Shown here: positions 27,244 to 36,545 of the stretch, piece after piece
Numbering within the stretch: the first letter of the stretch is position 1
How the letters are laid out: the number at the start of each line of letters is the position of its first letter
Assembly: GCF_900104215.1 (NCBI RefSeq)
Contig: NZ_FMXO01000003.1
Span: 62,001 to 126,000 of the forward strand
Direction: 5' to 3'
DNA: 64,000 bases
Source of the DNA: Desulfonatronum thiosulfatophilum
Lineage (GTDB): Bacteria > Desulfobacterota > Desulfovibrionia > Desulfovibrionales > Desulfonatronaceae
Position numbers and translations under genes: made by a program
Notes under the pieces: model-generated
The model's input: only the letters and a program-made list of their open reading frames with translations
Told to the model about the DNA's origin: nothing
Database searches by the model: none

Positions 27244-27471
27244 AGCGAAACGGGTCAGCCTTCGCTACGAAGAGAAAAGCTGCCGCCATACATTATCACC
27301 CCACCATAATTACGGCTTTTCCCTAGTGACGGTTTTGTCGAGGGCAAGGTAAAAACGAAATACATTCGACTCTGGCACCCCGGTACTTCACTGCGATGTT
27401 GCACTTATAGCAGGGATCAAAGTGAGTTTTACGAGTCAGGAGCAATCTCAAATTCAACAAGGAGAACAGAG

Positions 27472-27924
27472 ATGAACAAGTTATTTCAGATGATTAAGAA
27501 GGACCATCAAGAGGTGAAAGGCATCCTCGGGAAACTGAAGGCGAGCAAACAAAGTGATTCCAAAAAAAGAGAAGAATTGTTTCATACCCTCAAGCAGGAG
27601 CTTGTGCCGCATATGAAGGCCGAAGAGGCCATCTTTTACACGCCGTTGATGGGGAAGAAAGAGGCCCGGGAAGAGGCCATGGAAGGTATGGAGGAGCACC
27701 ATGTAAGTGAGATGGTCCTGAAAGAACTCGATAAAATGCCGAAGGACGACGACAAATGGGGCGCCAAGGTAAGCGTATTCAAGGAACTCGTGGAGCATCA
27801 TATCCAGGAAGAAGAATCCGAGCTGTTCAAGGCCGCTGAAAAGGCGATGAGTAAAGATGAGCTCGATATGATGGCGGAGAAGGTTGAGGAGGAGAAGCAG
27901 AAAATCAAGAAAAAGCTGAAATAA
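27472..27924 (+). CDS. Hemerythrin-domain (HHE) protein
   Basis: 150-residue four-helix protein with the hemerythrin cation-binding pattern: His in KKDHQEV, HTLKQELVPHMKAEEAIFY, EEHHVSEMVL, and VEHHIQEEESELF. Such domains bind a di-iron centre and oxygen, or sense iron or redox state. The lysine/glutamate-rich C-terminal helix is typical of the stand-alone cytoplasmic form. It is the first gene of a same-strand cluster with a flavodiiron protein. AAGGAG precedes the ATG. Confidence 0.9.
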   Translation: MNKLFQMIKKDHQEVKGILGKLKASKQSDSKKREELFHTLKQELVPHMKAEEAIFYTPLMGKKEAREEAMEGMEEHHVSEMVLKELDKMPKDDDKWGAKVSVFKELVEHHIQEEESELFKAAEKAMSKDELDMMAEKVEEEKQKIKKKLK

Positions 27925-28023
27925 TCGCAATGGGGGGAGAAGAGCTGAAAGTTCTTCTCCCTCCATGCCAGATGCGCGAACAAACTTCGACGATAGCAGC
28001 CATCTTAGAAATGGAGAGTAAAC

Positions 28024-28689
28024 ATGGCTTCAAAAAACATCGCCGTTTACGGCATTTATCCAAGCCGTCCAATGGTTGAACGGGCGGTGGACGAACTGAA
28101 GAAAGAAGGTTTTCGCAACACGGACATCTCCGTCCTTTTTCCGGAAAATATTGGGAACAAGGAATTCGCGATCGACAAGTCCACGAAAGCTCCTGAAGGG
28201 GCGACCACAGGCGCCGGGACCGGCGCGGTGATCGGGGGAGGATTGGGATGGCTGGCGGGTATCGGCTTGCTGGCCATTCCCGGTATTGGCCCCTTTGTTG
28301 CCGCGGGTCCCATTATGGCGGCCCTGGCCGGCGTCGGCGCCGGAGGACTGGTTGGGGGGATCGCCGGCGCCCTGGTGGGCATGGGGATACCTGAATACGA
28401 AGCCAATCGCTACGAAGGCCGGATCAAGCAGGGAGGGATTCTTCTCTCCGTTCATGCGGACGACCGGGACTGGAAGAAAAAGGCCAAGGACATCCTGGAG
28501 CGCACGGAGGCGGAGGATATTGGCTCCAAGGCTGAATCTCGAGCGGATCTGGATGCCACGGACAAACCCTATCCCGAGGGTGAAAAGGCTGTACCACATA
28601 CCGCTACCGCCCACGGCGATCCGCACGAAACGAGTGCGGCCGATCCCGTGTCCAAATGGTCTAAAGATCCACGCACCCCCAACGTTTAG
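28024..28689 (+). CDS. YflT-like stress protein with glycine-zipper segment
   Basis: 221 residues. The N-terminal part (AVYGIYPSRPMVERAVDEL, KEGFRNTDISVLFPEN) resembles the YflT/general-stress domain. Two glycine-rich hydrophobic helices (about 60-125) form a glycine zipper with membrane-inserting look. GILLSVHADDRDWKKKAKDIL then completes the fold. The last 60 residues are polar and low in complexity. The function of the family is not established; it is often found with stress genes, as here. Confidence 0.75.
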   Translation: MASKNIAVYGIYPSRPMVERAVDELKKEGFRNTDISVLFPENIGNKEFAIDKSTKAPEGATTGAGTGAVIGGGLGWLAGIGLLAIPGIGPFVAAGPIMAALAGVGAGGLVGGIAGALVGMGIPEYEANRYEGRIKQGGILLSVHADDRDWKKKAKDILERTEAEDIGSKAESRADLDATDKPYPEGEKAVPHTATAHGDPHETSAADPVSKWSKDPRTPNV

Positions 28690-28754
28690 TAAAAACCGTC
28701 GTTCAATCTCAAATCCTGACCGGTCTCCCGGTCATGCATAATTGGAGGCCCTTG

Positions 28755-29945
28755 ATGGCTTTTCAAATCAACAACAATGTCACATGGGTCGGAAAGGTCG
28801 ACTGGGAACTGCGAACATTCCATGGACAGGAATACTCCACCCATCGCGGATCAAGCTACAATTCCTATCTGGTCCGGGATGAAAAAACCGCCCTCATTGA
28901 TACCGTGTGGGGCAAATTTTCCCAAGAATTCCTGGTGGAACTGCAACAGCAAATTCCCTTGGATAAGATCGACTTCGTCATCGCCAATCATGCGGAAACC
29001 GACCACAGCGGCGCTTTGCCGGAACTCATGCGCCATATCCCGGATGTTCCCATTTATTGTACCGCAAACGGCGTGAATTCCCTGAAGGGACATTATCACC
29101 AGGACTGGAATTTTCAGGTTGTCAAAACCGGCGACAAACTCACCCTTGGGTCGAAGGAGCTGGTTTTTGTTGAGGCCAGACTGTTGCACTGGCCGGACAA
29201 CATGATGTGCTACCTGACAGGAGACAACATCCTCTTCAGCAATGATGCCTTTGGGCAGCATCTGGCGTCCGAAAAAATGTACAATGATCTGGTGGACCAG
29301 GCGGAACTGTTCCAGGAGGCTATTAAGTACTATGCCAACATCCTGACTCCGTTCAGTTCGCTGGTTGACAAAAAAATTAAGGAAATCTTGGAACTGGGGC
29401 TTCCGGTGGACATGATCTGTCCCAGCCATGGAGTGATCTGGCGGAAAGATCCTCTGCAGATCGTGCACCAATATCTGAAGTGGGCGAATGCCTATGCTGA
29501 GAATCAAGTCACCATCATCTACGATACCATGTGGGACGGAACCCGGAGAATGGCGGAGGCCATCGCCAAAGGAATCGCTGAAGCCAACGGCGACATTGAT
29601 GTGAAGCTCTACAACGTCGGCAAGTCGGACAAGAACGACGTGATAACCGAGGTCTTCAAGTCAAAGGCAATCCTGGTCGGATCACCGACCATCAACCAGG
29701 GCATCCTTTCGGCCACCGCTGCAGTTTTGGAAGAAATAAGGGGATTGCAGTTCAAGAACAAGAAGGCCGCGGCATTTGGGTGTTTCGGCTGGAGCGGAGA
29801 ATCGGTGAAAATCATCTCCGACAGACTGCGAGAGGGCGGCTTTCATTTGGTTAGTGATGGAATTCGCGAAAAGTGGAACCCCAACAATGAGGCCGTGGAG
29901 AATTGCATCCGGTTCGGCAGAGAGTTCGCATCAAGTTTAACGTAA
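28755..29945 (+). CDS. Flavodiiron protein (rubredoxin:oxygen oxidoreductase)
   Basis: Reduces O2 to water (or NO to N2O) with electrons from rubredoxin, in the cytoplasm. 396 residues: an N-terminal beta-lactamase-like di-iron domain and a C-terminal flavodoxin domain from about 255 (TIIYDTMWDGTRRMAEA). The iron ligands are at His79, Glu81, Asp83 (HAETDH), His145, Asp164 and His225, one residue off the published Desulfovibrio gigas ROO numbering for the last three. No rubredoxin domain is fused. TTGGAGG precedes the ATG at 28755. Confidence 0.96.
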   Translation: MAFQINNNVTWVGKVDWELRTFHGQEYSTHRGSSYNSYLVRDEKTALIDTVWGKFSQEFLVELQQQIPLDKIDFVIANHAETDHSGALPELMRHIPDVPIYCTANGVNSLKGHYHQDWNFQVVKTGDKLTLGSKELVFVEARLLHWPDNMMCYLTGDNILFSNDAFGQHLASEKMYNDLVDQAELFQEAIKYYANILTPFSSLVDKKIKEILELGLPVDMICPSHGVIWRKDPLQIVHQYLKWANAYAENQVTIIYDTMWDGTRRMAEAIAKGIAEANGDIDVKLYNVGKSDKNDVITEVFKSKAILVGSPTINQGILSATAAVLEEIRGLQFKNKKAAAFGCFGWSGESVKIISDRLREGGFHLVSDGIREKWNPNNEAVENCIRFGREFASSLT

Positions 29946-29962
29946 CCCAGAGAGAGGTCTGA

Positions 29963-31120
29963 ATGAACAACACATTGGAAAAAGATTACGCCGCCGGTTT
30001 GTTTGACAACTGTGAACCACCCTGCCTTTCCCTGTATCAGCCGACGTACAGGAATTTTCCGGAGAACAAACAGGATCCGATCCGATTCAAAAATCTGGTG
30101 AAGAAGCTGGAAGAGTCACTGCTGCGGCAGTATCCAGAGAACGACATTGGGCCGTTGCTCAAGCCGTTTCGGGATTTGTCCGAGGACCGTGAGTTCTGGA
30201 ACCATACTTTGGATGGATTGGCCGTGCTGGGATCAAAAGGGTTCTTTCGGGTTTATACCTTCCAGCGACCGGTATCCGAATTGGCCGTCGCGGCGGACAA
30301 TTTCCACACCAAGCCCCTGTGGCGCATCCTGCAATCAGCCGACCGTTATCAGATTCTCGCGGTGAACCGGAAGGAGATTAAGCTTTTCGAAGGCAATCGC
30401 GACGCATTGGATGAGATCATGCCGGCTCCGGATGTTCCCAAGACGCTGGTGGAAGCATTGGGTGAGGAATTGACGGATCCTCGCCTGACCGTTGCCAGAT
30501 ATGGAGGCGTCGGCGTGGGAAAAAATGCCATGCACCACGGCCATGGCGGAAAGAAGGACCAGGTTGATCTCGACGCGGAACGTTACTTCCGGGCCGTAGA
30601 CCGCGCGGTCATGGAACATCACTCCCAGCCGTCCGGACTGCCGCTGATCCTGGCCGCGCTTCCGGAGCACCATCACATGTTTCACGAAGTCAGCCGCAAT
30701 CCCCAGCTCCTGCCGGAGGGCATCACGGTTCATCCGGATTCGCTTTCATCCCTGGACGAACTGCGCAAGCTCTCCTGGCGGCTGGTAGAGCCTCGGTATC
30801 TGGGCATTCTGGCGGATCATGTGGAAAAATTCGGCACGGCAAAGGCCGAAGAGCTGGGCGACGACAACGTTGCGCAGGTTGCCAAGGCGATCATCGAGGG
30901 CCGGGTTGGTACGCTGCTGGTGGAGGCCGATCGTGAAATTCCCGGAAGGGTGGATGCGAGTACCGGAGAGATCGAACTGGACGACATCATGGACCCCAAG
31001 ATGGACGACCTGCTCGACGATCTGGGGCAGATGGCTATGCGTAAAGGCGCTACAGTCGTGGTCGTTCCAGCCGAACGAATGCCAACGCAGACCGGAATAG
31101 CCGCGATCTATCGATTTTGA
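29963..31120 (+). CDS. baeRF-family protein (archaeo-eukaryotic release factor-like)
   Basis: 385 residues, fitting the bacterial baeRF3 group, distant relatives of eRF1/Pelota-type release factors. Seen: CLSLYQPTYR near the start, GLAVLGSKGFFRVY, RYQILAVNRKEIKLFEGN, a His-rich insert (MHHGHGGKK), then AVDRAVMEHHSQPSGLPLILAALPEH and a C-terminal GRVGTLLVEADREIPGR. Ribosome-linked roles have been proposed for the family but not shown. It starts 17 bases after the flavodiiron gene and is probably co-transcribed. Confidence 0.82.
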   Translation: MNNTLEKDYAAGLFDNCEPPCLSLYQPTYRNFPENKQDPIRFKNLVKKLEESLLRQYPENDIGPLLKPFRDLSEDREFWNHTLDGLAVLGSKGFFRVYTFQRPVSELAVAADNFHTKPLWRILQSADRYQILAVNRKEIKLFEGNRDALDEIMPAPDVPKTLVEALGEELTDPRLTVARYGGVGVGKNAMHHGHGGKKDQVDLDAERYFRAVDRAVMEHHSQPSGLPLILAALPEHHHMFHEVSRNPQLLPEGITVHPDSLSSLDELRKLSWRLVEPRYLGILADHVEKFGTAKAEELGDDNVAQVAKAIIEGRVGTLLVEADREIPGRVDASTGEIELDDIMDPKMDDLLDDLGQMAMRKGATVVVVPAERMPTQTGIAAIYRF

Positions 31121-31137
31121 TGGAAAATGTGATCTGG

Positions 31138-31169
31138 CGGGACACGGGGTATTCAAACCCAGTGTCCCG
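31138..31169 (+). terminator. Stem-loop between baeRF and the DUF3096 gene
   Basis: CGGGACAC (31138-31145) pairs with GTGTCCCG (31162-31169), with an inner GGG/CCC extension. The T content behind it is weak (TCTGTCTGTT). It could partly end transcription of the cluster or protect the upstream mRNA. Confidence 0.5.
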
Positions 31170-31208
31170 GTCTGTCTGTTAAGAAAATTCTGATGAAGGA
31201 TGGAAAAA

Positions 31209-31343
31209 ATGCAAATAAACGTAACGGCTGAACCGATTGTTTCCATCATCGCGGGGATTTTGATCCTGATCTTTCCCAGAGTGTTGAATTACATTGTCGC
31301 CATCTATCTGATTATCTTTGGCATACTCAGGTTGATAAACTGA
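31209..31343 (+). CDS. DUF3096-type small membrane protein
   Basis: 44 residues, almost one hydrophobic hairpin: a polar start (MQINVTAEP), then ISIIAGILILIFPR-like and VLNYIVAIYLIIFGILRL segments around a central Pro-Arg. This matches the DUF3096 family of tiny membrane proteins of unknown function. GAAGGATGG precedes the ATG. It closes the 27.5-31.3 kb stress cluster. Confidence 0.75.
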   Translation: MQINVTAEPIVSIIAGILILIFPRVLNYIVAIYLIIFGILRLIN

Positions 31344-31408
31344 CCGAGATAACGTTGAAGATCGTTCGTTCTTTGTTTTTCTTCGTGGTGAATAAGAAAG
31401 GATAAGGG

Positions 31409-32170
31409 TCAAGCAACAGCAGGATCCATCCAGATCAGTCCGGCTTGCCGTCCGGTGGCCTTATCGCGGCGATAGGAAAAAAAGGTTTCCGGTAGGCTGT
31501 AGGTGCAGAGGTCAATGCTGAAAATACGTTCTTCAAGCAGACCGGCTTCCAGCAGTTGCGCCTTGGTCAGGCGCCATAGATTGAGGTTGCCGGTTGTCGG
31601 ATTATGATACTTCCGAAAAGCCTCACCCCACTCCAAATCGAAATTCACGAACTCGCTGGCGCCGGGGCCAAGACTCGGCCCCCGTACGGCCAGCACCTCG
31701 TGCGGGTGGAAGCCGTAGGCGTCGCAGAATGCCCGGACACCTTTCTGGAGAAAGCCCTGCCGGTTGCCCCGCCAGCCGCAGTGCAGGGCAGCAATATGGC
31801 GGCCGTCGGCATGAGCCAGAAGGATGGGCTGACAGTCCGCCGTCTTGATGACCAGGGCCAGGTCCGGGCGGGAAGTGGCCAAGCCGTCGGCCTGGACGTC
31901 GGCGCACTGATCCAAATTCAAGGGGTTCGGCTCAACCAGAACTTCCACTCCGTGAACCTGTCGCGCCTCGGCCCAGTGCCCGAATCCCGCCAGTTCCCGC
32001 AGGGCGTTGCGGTTTTCCAGCACATCGTTCTTTGCATCCCCCACCTCCCAGGACAGATTGCCCCCGGAATAGGGACCCCGGCTCGAGCCGCCCCGGCGGG
32101 TGGTGAAGGCGGCACGAATGTTCGGCAATCCGGGAAAGGAAAAGGGGATGCAGCCTATGTGGGGGCCCAT
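31409..32170 (-). CDS. pgeF: PgeF/YfiH-family multicopper-like (LACC1) protein
   Basis: 253 residues of the YfiH/LACC1 family, known as a peptidoglycan editing factor and as a purine nucleoside phosphorylase/adenosine deaminase. The three conserved metal or catalytic sites are visible: His in ARQVHGVEV, Cys in VIKTADCQPILL, and His in AALHCGWRGNRQG. It overlaps the upstream cyclo-ligase gene by 16 bases, in an operon with ahcY. Confidence 0.9.
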   Translation of the reverse strand: MGPHIGCIPFSFPGLPNIRAAFTTRRGGSSRGPYSGGNLSWEVGDAKNDVLENRNALRELAGFGHWAEARQVHGVEVLVEPNPLNLDQCADVQADGLATSRPDLALVIKTADCQPILLAHADGRHIAALHCGWRGNRQGFLQKGVRAFCDAYGFHPHEVLAVRGPSLGPGASEFVNFDLEWGEAFRKYHNPTTGNLNLWRLTKAQLLEAGLLEERIFSIDLCTYSLPETFFSYRRDKATGRQAGLIWMDPAVA

Positions 32171-32730
32171 ATGGTTTCCGTGTCCGTACAGATGACCTGC
32201 ACGGATTGGTCGTGGGGTTCCAGAGGCAGATCGTCCAGGATCTGGAACTTGTAGGCCAGCCCGATGGTCCGGACTTCGGCTCCGGTCAGGGCCAGGAGCC
32301 GGTCATAATAGCCGCCGCCGAAGCCGAGGCGAAATCCCCGGCGGTCGAATCCCACTCCGGGGATCAGGATGCCCTCGCATTCCCGCGGATCGACCATGGT
32401 GCAACGGCTGGGATCCGGTTCGGGAATGGTGTAGCTGCCGGGGCGCAGATCTTCGAGAGCGCGGAACCGATACAAATCCATCTCCCCCGGACAGTCCGGA
32501 CGACAACATGGGGCCAGGGTCTGTACGCCCCGGCCCCAGAGCTCATGGATCAAATCCCAGGTGTCCACTTCGTTTTGGAACGGAAGATAGACCAGGACCG
32601 TACGCATGGCTTCCCAGCCGGGTAGCTCACGCACGCGCTCCTGAACGGCATGACTTCGCCGTAAGGCGTCGTCGACCTGCATACTGCTGCGCCTCGCCGT
32701 CAGCCGGGATCGGAGAATGCGTTTGGACAT
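32155..32730 (-). CDS. 5-formyltetrahydrofolate cyclo-ligase
   Basis: Converts 5-formyl-THF to methenyl-THF with ATP. 191 residues. Seen: an early SKRILRSRLTARR, VLVYLPFQNEVDTW, the substrate loop EGILIPGVGFDRRGFRLGFGGGYYDRLL, and a late PLEPHDQSVQVICTD. The ATG at 32730 shares one base with the ahcY stop, so it follows ahcY in the same transcript. Pairing with ahcY fits one-carbon metabolism. Confidence 0.92.
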   Translation of the reverse strand: MSKRILRSRLTARRSSMQVDDALRRSHAVQERVRELPGWEAMRTVLVYLPFQNEVDTWDLIHELWGRGVQTLAPCCRPDCPGEMDLYRFRALEDLRPGSYTIPEPDPSRCTMVDPRECEGILIPGVGFDRRGFRLGFGGGYYDRLLALTGAEVRTIGLAYKFQILDDLPLEPHDQSVQVICTDTETIWAPT

Positions 32731-34037
32731 CAATACCTGTAGTAATCCGGCTTGTAGGGGCCTTCGAGTGGAACGCCAAGGTAATCGGCCTGGGCCTTGG
32801 TCAGGGATGAAAGGCCGACATTGAGCTTCTTCAGGTGCAAACGGGCCACCTTTTCATCCAGCAGCTTGGGCAGAACATAGACCTTGTTCTCGTACTTGCC
32901 GGGATTAGTCCACAATTCGATCTGGGCGATGACCTGGTTGGTGAACGAGGCGGACATCACGAAGGAGGGGTGGCCGGTGGCGCAGCCCAGGTTCACCAGC
33001 CGGCCTTCGGCCAGCAGGATGATCCGCTTGCCGTCCGGGAAGACTATGTGATCCACCTGGGGTTTGATGTTGATCCAGTTCAGTTCGCGGATCCCGGCGA
33101 CATCAATTTCCAGATCGAAGTGACCGATATTGCAGACAATGGCCTGATCCTTCATGGCGTCCATGTGGGCGCGGGTGATGACGTCGCGGCATCCCGTGGC
33201 GGTGACGAAGATGTCTCCCATGGGAGCGGCCTCTTCCATGGTCACTACCTGGTAGCCTTCCATGGCCGCCTGCAAGGCGTTGATCGGGTCGATTTCCGTG
33301 ATCACGACCCTGGCCCCGAGTCCGCGCATGGCCTGAGCGCAGCCCTTGCCCACGTCCCCGTAACCGGCAACCACCACGACCTTGCCGGCCATCATCACGT
33401 CCGTGGCCCGCTTGATGCCGTCAGCCAGTGACTCCCGGCAGCCGTAGAGGTTGTCGAACTTGCTCTTGGTCACGGAGTCGTTCACGTTGAATGCAGGGCA
33501 TTTCAGCGTGCCGGCCTTCTCCATCTGATACAGGCGGTGCACGCCTGTCGTGGTCTCCTCGGACAACCCGCGCAGCGAGGCCATGGATTCAGGGTGCTTC
33601 TCGTGCATGATTTGGGTCAGATCACCTCCGTCGTCCAGCAGCATGTTCGGAACCCAGCCGTCTGGTCCCTGGATGGTCTGATCCACGCACCACCAGTATT
33701 CTTCTTCCGTCTCGCCCTTCCAGGCAAAGACCGGAATTCCGGCCGCGGCAATGGCGGCCGCCGCGTGATCCTGGGTGGAGAAGATGTTGCACGAACTCCA
33801 GCGGACTTCCGCTCCGAGATGGATCAGAGTTTCAATCAGCACGGCCGTCTGGATGGTCATGTGCAGGCAACCGGCGATGCGTGCGCCCTTCAGGGGCTGA
33901 GCCGCGCCGAATTCTTCACGCAGGGCCATCAGGCCGGGCATTTCAGTCTCCGCGATCTCAATCTCCTGACGGCCCCATTGGGCCAGGGAAAGATCGCGGA
34001 CCTTGAAGTCCGTCTTGGTATCGGGAATTCTCGTCAT
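32730..34037 (-). CDS. ahcY: S-adenosylhomocysteine hydrolase
   Basis: Splits S-adenosylhomocysteine into adenosine and homocysteine with bound NAD. 435 residues. Seen: [16 protein letters not shown], the catalytic [15 protein letters not shown] (Lys and Asp), NAD-binding [14 protein letters not shown] and [11 protein letters not shown], and the C-terminal KPDYYRY ending that reaches into the next subunit. ATG 34037 follows AAAGGAGT. I see no SAH riboswitch in the 130 bases upstream. Confidence 0.97.
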   Translation of the reverse strand: MTRIPDTKTDFKVRDLSLAQWGRQEIEIAETEMPGLMALREEFGAAQPLKGARIAGCLHMTIQTAVLIETLIHLGAEVRWSSCNIFSTQDHAAAAIAAAGIPVFAWKGETEEEYWWCVDQTIQGPDGWVPNMLLDDGGDLTQIMHEKHPESMASLRGLSEETTTGVHRLYQMEKAGTLKCPAFNVNDSVTKSKFDNLYGCRESLADGIKRATDVMMAGKVVVVAGYGDVGKGCAQAMRGLGARVVITEIDPINALQAAMEGYQVVTMEEAAPMGDIFVTATGCRDVITRAHMDAMKDQAIVCNIGHFDLEIDVAGIRELNWINIKPQVDHIVFPDGKRIILLAEGRLVNLGCATGHPSFVMSASFTNQVIAQIELWTNPGKYENKVYVLPKLLDEKVARLHLKKLNVGLSSLTKAQADYLGVPLEGPYKPDYYRY

Positions 34038-34166
34038 GTGTCGCACTCCTTTTGCTTTGGGAATCGTATTTGTGTTTGGTTGGCTATGGGTAATGGGTAA
34101 TGTGGGTCGAATTTGAAATGCGTGAGGAAAACCTATATCTCCCCACGGGTCAAGAGCGGTAAAAGC

Positions 34167-34200
34167 AAAAAAGGGGTCAACCCGTGTTTGGATTGACCCC
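34167..34200 (-). terminator. Intrinsic terminator after tRNA-His
   Basis: On the minus strand GGGGTCAA pairs with TTGACCCC around a 12-base loop and is followed by six T. It lies 11 bases past the end of tRNA-His and separates that gene from ahcY. Confidence 0.85.
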
Positions 34201-34210
34201 TGTAAATACA

Positions 34211-34287
34211 TGGGGTGGATGACGCGACTTGAACGCGCGGCCGCCTGGGCCACAACCAGGTGCTCTACCTACTGAGCTACACCCACC
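34211..34287 (-). tRNA. tRNA-His (anticodon GTG)
   Basis: 77 nt including an encoded CCA. The acceptor stem GTGGGTG/CATCCAC is preceded by the extra 5' G typical of tRNA-His, facing discriminator C. D-arm TAGCTCAGTAGGTAGAGC, anticodon loop TTGTGGC with GTG, T-arm GCGCGTTCAAGTCGCG. Transcribed away from murA; a terminator follows. Confidence 0.97.
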
Positions 34288-34398
34288 GTGTAAAGATAGT
34301 ATCATTAAGCCATACGCCGTGTTCTCGTCAAGATGCAGGCTGGATGAATTTTGTCGCCTCCCCGGCGTGACAAATTTCCGTTCCGCAAATACCATCGT

Positions 34399-34434
34399 TC
34401 GATTTCGATTTCGATTTCGATTTCGATTGCGATT
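34399..34434. repeat. Hexanucleotide tandem repeat (TCGATT)n
   Basis: Five perfect copies of TCGATT (34399-34428) and a sixth with one change (GCGATT). It lies between tRNA-His and murA, ending about 42 bases before the murA start codon. A TTATGA box follows at about 34444, so the array may overlap the -35 zone of the murA promoter. Copy-number change would alter spacing by 6 bases per unit. Confidence 0.85.
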
Positions 34435-34476
34435 AAGAGCGGGTTATGACGACATTCGACATTTTGGAGGAAAATA

Positions 34477-35730
34477 ATGGACAAGCTGGTTATTGAGGGA
34501 AATGTTCCCCTGCGTGGAAGGTTGCCGGTCAGCGGGTCGAAGAATGCGGCTTTGCCCATTCTGCTGGCCTGTATTCTGGCCGAGGGGTCGGTGCGTTTGC
34601 GGAACGTGCCGAAGCTGCGAGATATATCCACCACTCTTGAGCTGCTGCGGCTGCTGGGTTGCGAGGCGGAGCAGGACGGAAACTCGGTGGAGACGTGTGT
34701 TGGGGCAAATCTGACCCCTGAAGCGCCCTACGATCTGGTCCGCACCATGCGGGCATCAGTGCTGTGCCTGGGGCCCCTTCTGGCCCGATTGGGCAAGGCG
34801 GTGGTGGCGCTGCCCGGAGGGTGCGCCATCGGCTCACGACCGGTGGATCTGCACCTGCGGGGGCTGGAACGGATGGGCGCCCATTTTGACCTGGAGGGCG
34901 GAAACATTCTCGGCCGATGCGATCGACTCAGAGGCGCCCATATTCACTTCGACTTCCCGACAGTGGGCGGGACCGAGAACCTGCTTATGGCCGCCAGCCT
35001 GGCGGAAGGGGAAACGATCCTGGAAAATGCAGCCCGGGAACCCGAAGTGGTCAATCTGGCCGACTTCCTGAACGCCTGCGGGGCCCGAATCCAGGGCCAG
35101 GGCACGAGCATCATCCGTATTCAGGGTGTGGAACGTCTGACCGGAGCTGAATTCCGGATCATGCCCGACCGGATCGAGGCCGGCACATATCTGGTCGCCG
35201 CGGTGATCACCGACGGGGAATTATACCTGGAAAACTGTTCAATGAATGATCTGGACGCCGTGGTCTACAAGCTGCGGGAAATGGGGGTCTGGATCCAGGA
35301 GGGCAAGAGCGGGGTGTTGGCCAAACGCGGCGCAAAACTTGTCGGAGTTGATTTGATGACTCAGCCGTTCCCCGGGTTCCCCACGGACATGCAAGCCCAG
35401 GTCATGACCTTGATGGGGCTGGCCGATGGCTCCGGCGTGATCAAGGAAACCATTTTCGAGAACCGATTCATGCACGTCCAGGAACTGGTGCGCATGGGAG
35501 CGCAAATCAAGGTCTCAGGTCAGAACGCAATGATTCGCGGCGTGACCCATTACAACGGTGCGCCCGTCATGGCCTCGGATCTGCGCGCCAGCGCCTCCCT
35601 GGTTCTGGCCGGTCTGGCTGCAAGGGGAACCACCGAGGTGCGGCGTATCTATCACCTGGATCGGGGCTATGAAGAACTGGAGTCCAAGCTGTCCCAGGTG
35701 GGCGCCCGGATTCGCCGTGAGGCCCAGTAG
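34477..35730 (+). CDS. murA: MurA, UDP-GlcNAc 1-carboxyvinyltransferase
   Basis: First committed step of peptidoglycan synthesis: adds enolpyruvate from PEP to UDP-GlcNAc. 417 residues, standard. It opens [23 protein letters not shown], with the PEP loop [14 protein letters not shown] whose Cys116 is the residue alkylated by fosfomycin (Cys115 in E. coli), so sensitivity is expected. Later landmarks are [16 protein letters not shown] and [20 protein letters not shown] precedes the ATG. A hexanucleotide repeat lies just upstream. Confidence 0.97.
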   Translation: MDKLVIEGNVPLRGRLPVSGSKNAALPILLACILAEGSVRLRNVPKLRDISTTLELLRLLGCEAEQDGNSVETCVGANLTPEAPYDLVRTMRASVLCLGPLLARLGKAVVALPGGCAIGSRPVDLHLRGLERMGAHFDLEGGNILGRCDRLRGAHIHFDFPTVGGTENLLMAASLAEGETILENAAREPEVVNLADFLNACGARIQGQGTSIIRIQGVERLTGAEFRIMPDRIEAGTYLVAAVITDGELYLENCSMNDLDAVVYKLREMGVWIQEGKSGVLAKRGAKLVGVDLMTQPFPGFPTDMQAQVMTLMGLADGSGVIKETIFENRFMHVQELVRMGAQIKVSGQNAMIRGVTHYNGAPVMASDLRASASLVLAGLAARGTTEVRRIYHLDRGYEELESKLSQVGARIRREAQ

Positions 35731-35820
35731 GAGCGTATGGCAGAGGGCAGATACAGATAGGACCTGAATTTTGAATCGACTTGACGAGGGCATACTTCGG
35801 GGTTTAGGGAATCAAATTCC

Positions 35821-35897
<77 letters not shown>

Positions 35898-35907
35898 AAT
35901 AATAAAA

Positions 35908-35938
35908 AAAAGGCTGACTTAGTCAGCCTTTTTTTTTG
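35908..35938 (+). terminator. Intrinsic terminator after tRNA-Arg
   Basis: AAGGCTGACT / AGTCAGCCTT form a 10-bp stem with a one-base loop as drawn, flanked by A- and T-runs (nine T on the plus strand). It works in either direction. Confidence 0.92.
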
Positions 35939-36025
35939 CTTGCCCCCCCAAAAAAAATATTGAGAAATGATTTGTTCTGCTTTTGCCCGGTTAGACCTTT
36001 GCAGTTCAGTTTTCGCAACTTGAAT

Positions 36026-36488
36026 CTAATAGAAACTTTCCTGCCCGTATAATCTATCCACGGCAGTATCGGCATTTTCAATGATGCCGTCGACTGTCAG
36101 CCAAACATCCCAGGGATTGTGACCCAGCGTGTCCGCCAGTGCGACCAGCAAGTCTCCAAGCGGGAGATCCGGCTGGTTTCGCCAACTGCCATGTGTCTGA
36201 GCGAATCGGGCATAGGAGGGAGCGATATCTCGCTCCTCCAACAGTTTGGGACCGAGCCGTTCATGCAGGGAGCCGCTATCGCTGAGTTCGGATTGAGCAC
36301 CGGACTTTGCCGATATCGTGGGTTGCAGCACCAAACAAAATCGCTGTCTGGTCGAGTGGACCAATCAATTCTTTTGCTTGGAGCTGAGTGCAGAGCTGAG
36401 TCGCGACGTTGGTCAAGCCTAATTCCCGAACAACGAACAAGATGGAGTCTGTCCCGGGAAGGCGAGTGCGGCACAGGGGTTGCTCCAA
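36026..36488 (-). pseudogene. HD-domain protein remnant with frameshift
   Basis: Two minus-strand frames together resemble a small HD-domain phosphohydrolase. The first part reads ELGLTNVATQL, LIGPLDQTAILFGAATHDIGK, with the HD pair, then a stop. The second resumes with ELSDSGSLHERLGPKLLEE, FAQTHGSW and DLLVALADTL. The shift is between the HD motif and ELS, near 36310-36325, and one base removed restores the frame. The N-terminus is also lost, meeting the BrnT remnant near 36475. It is therefore truncated and frameshifted. Confidence 0.65.
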
Positions 36489-36545
36489 ATCATTTCAGGA
36501 CGTCGCGCCGAACCGAAAAAGAGGAGGCGCTATGAGAAACTGTGA
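36480..36545 (+). pseudogene. BrnT toxin, C-terminal scrap
   Basis: The frame ending at TGA 36543-36545 reads LLQIISGRRAEPKKRRRYEK, the look of the BrnT RNase toxin's last strand and helix (family pattern 'IRIISARRATKRERRxYE'). About 75 N-terminal residues are missing, replaced by the start of the HD remnant on the other strand. It overlaps the brnA start by GTGA, the normal brnT-brnA arrangement, which supports the call. Confidence 0.55.

Noticed and set aside
34038-34166. SAH riboswitch upstream of ahcY
   Set aside because: The minus-strand leader lacks the conserved SAH-aptamer pieces.
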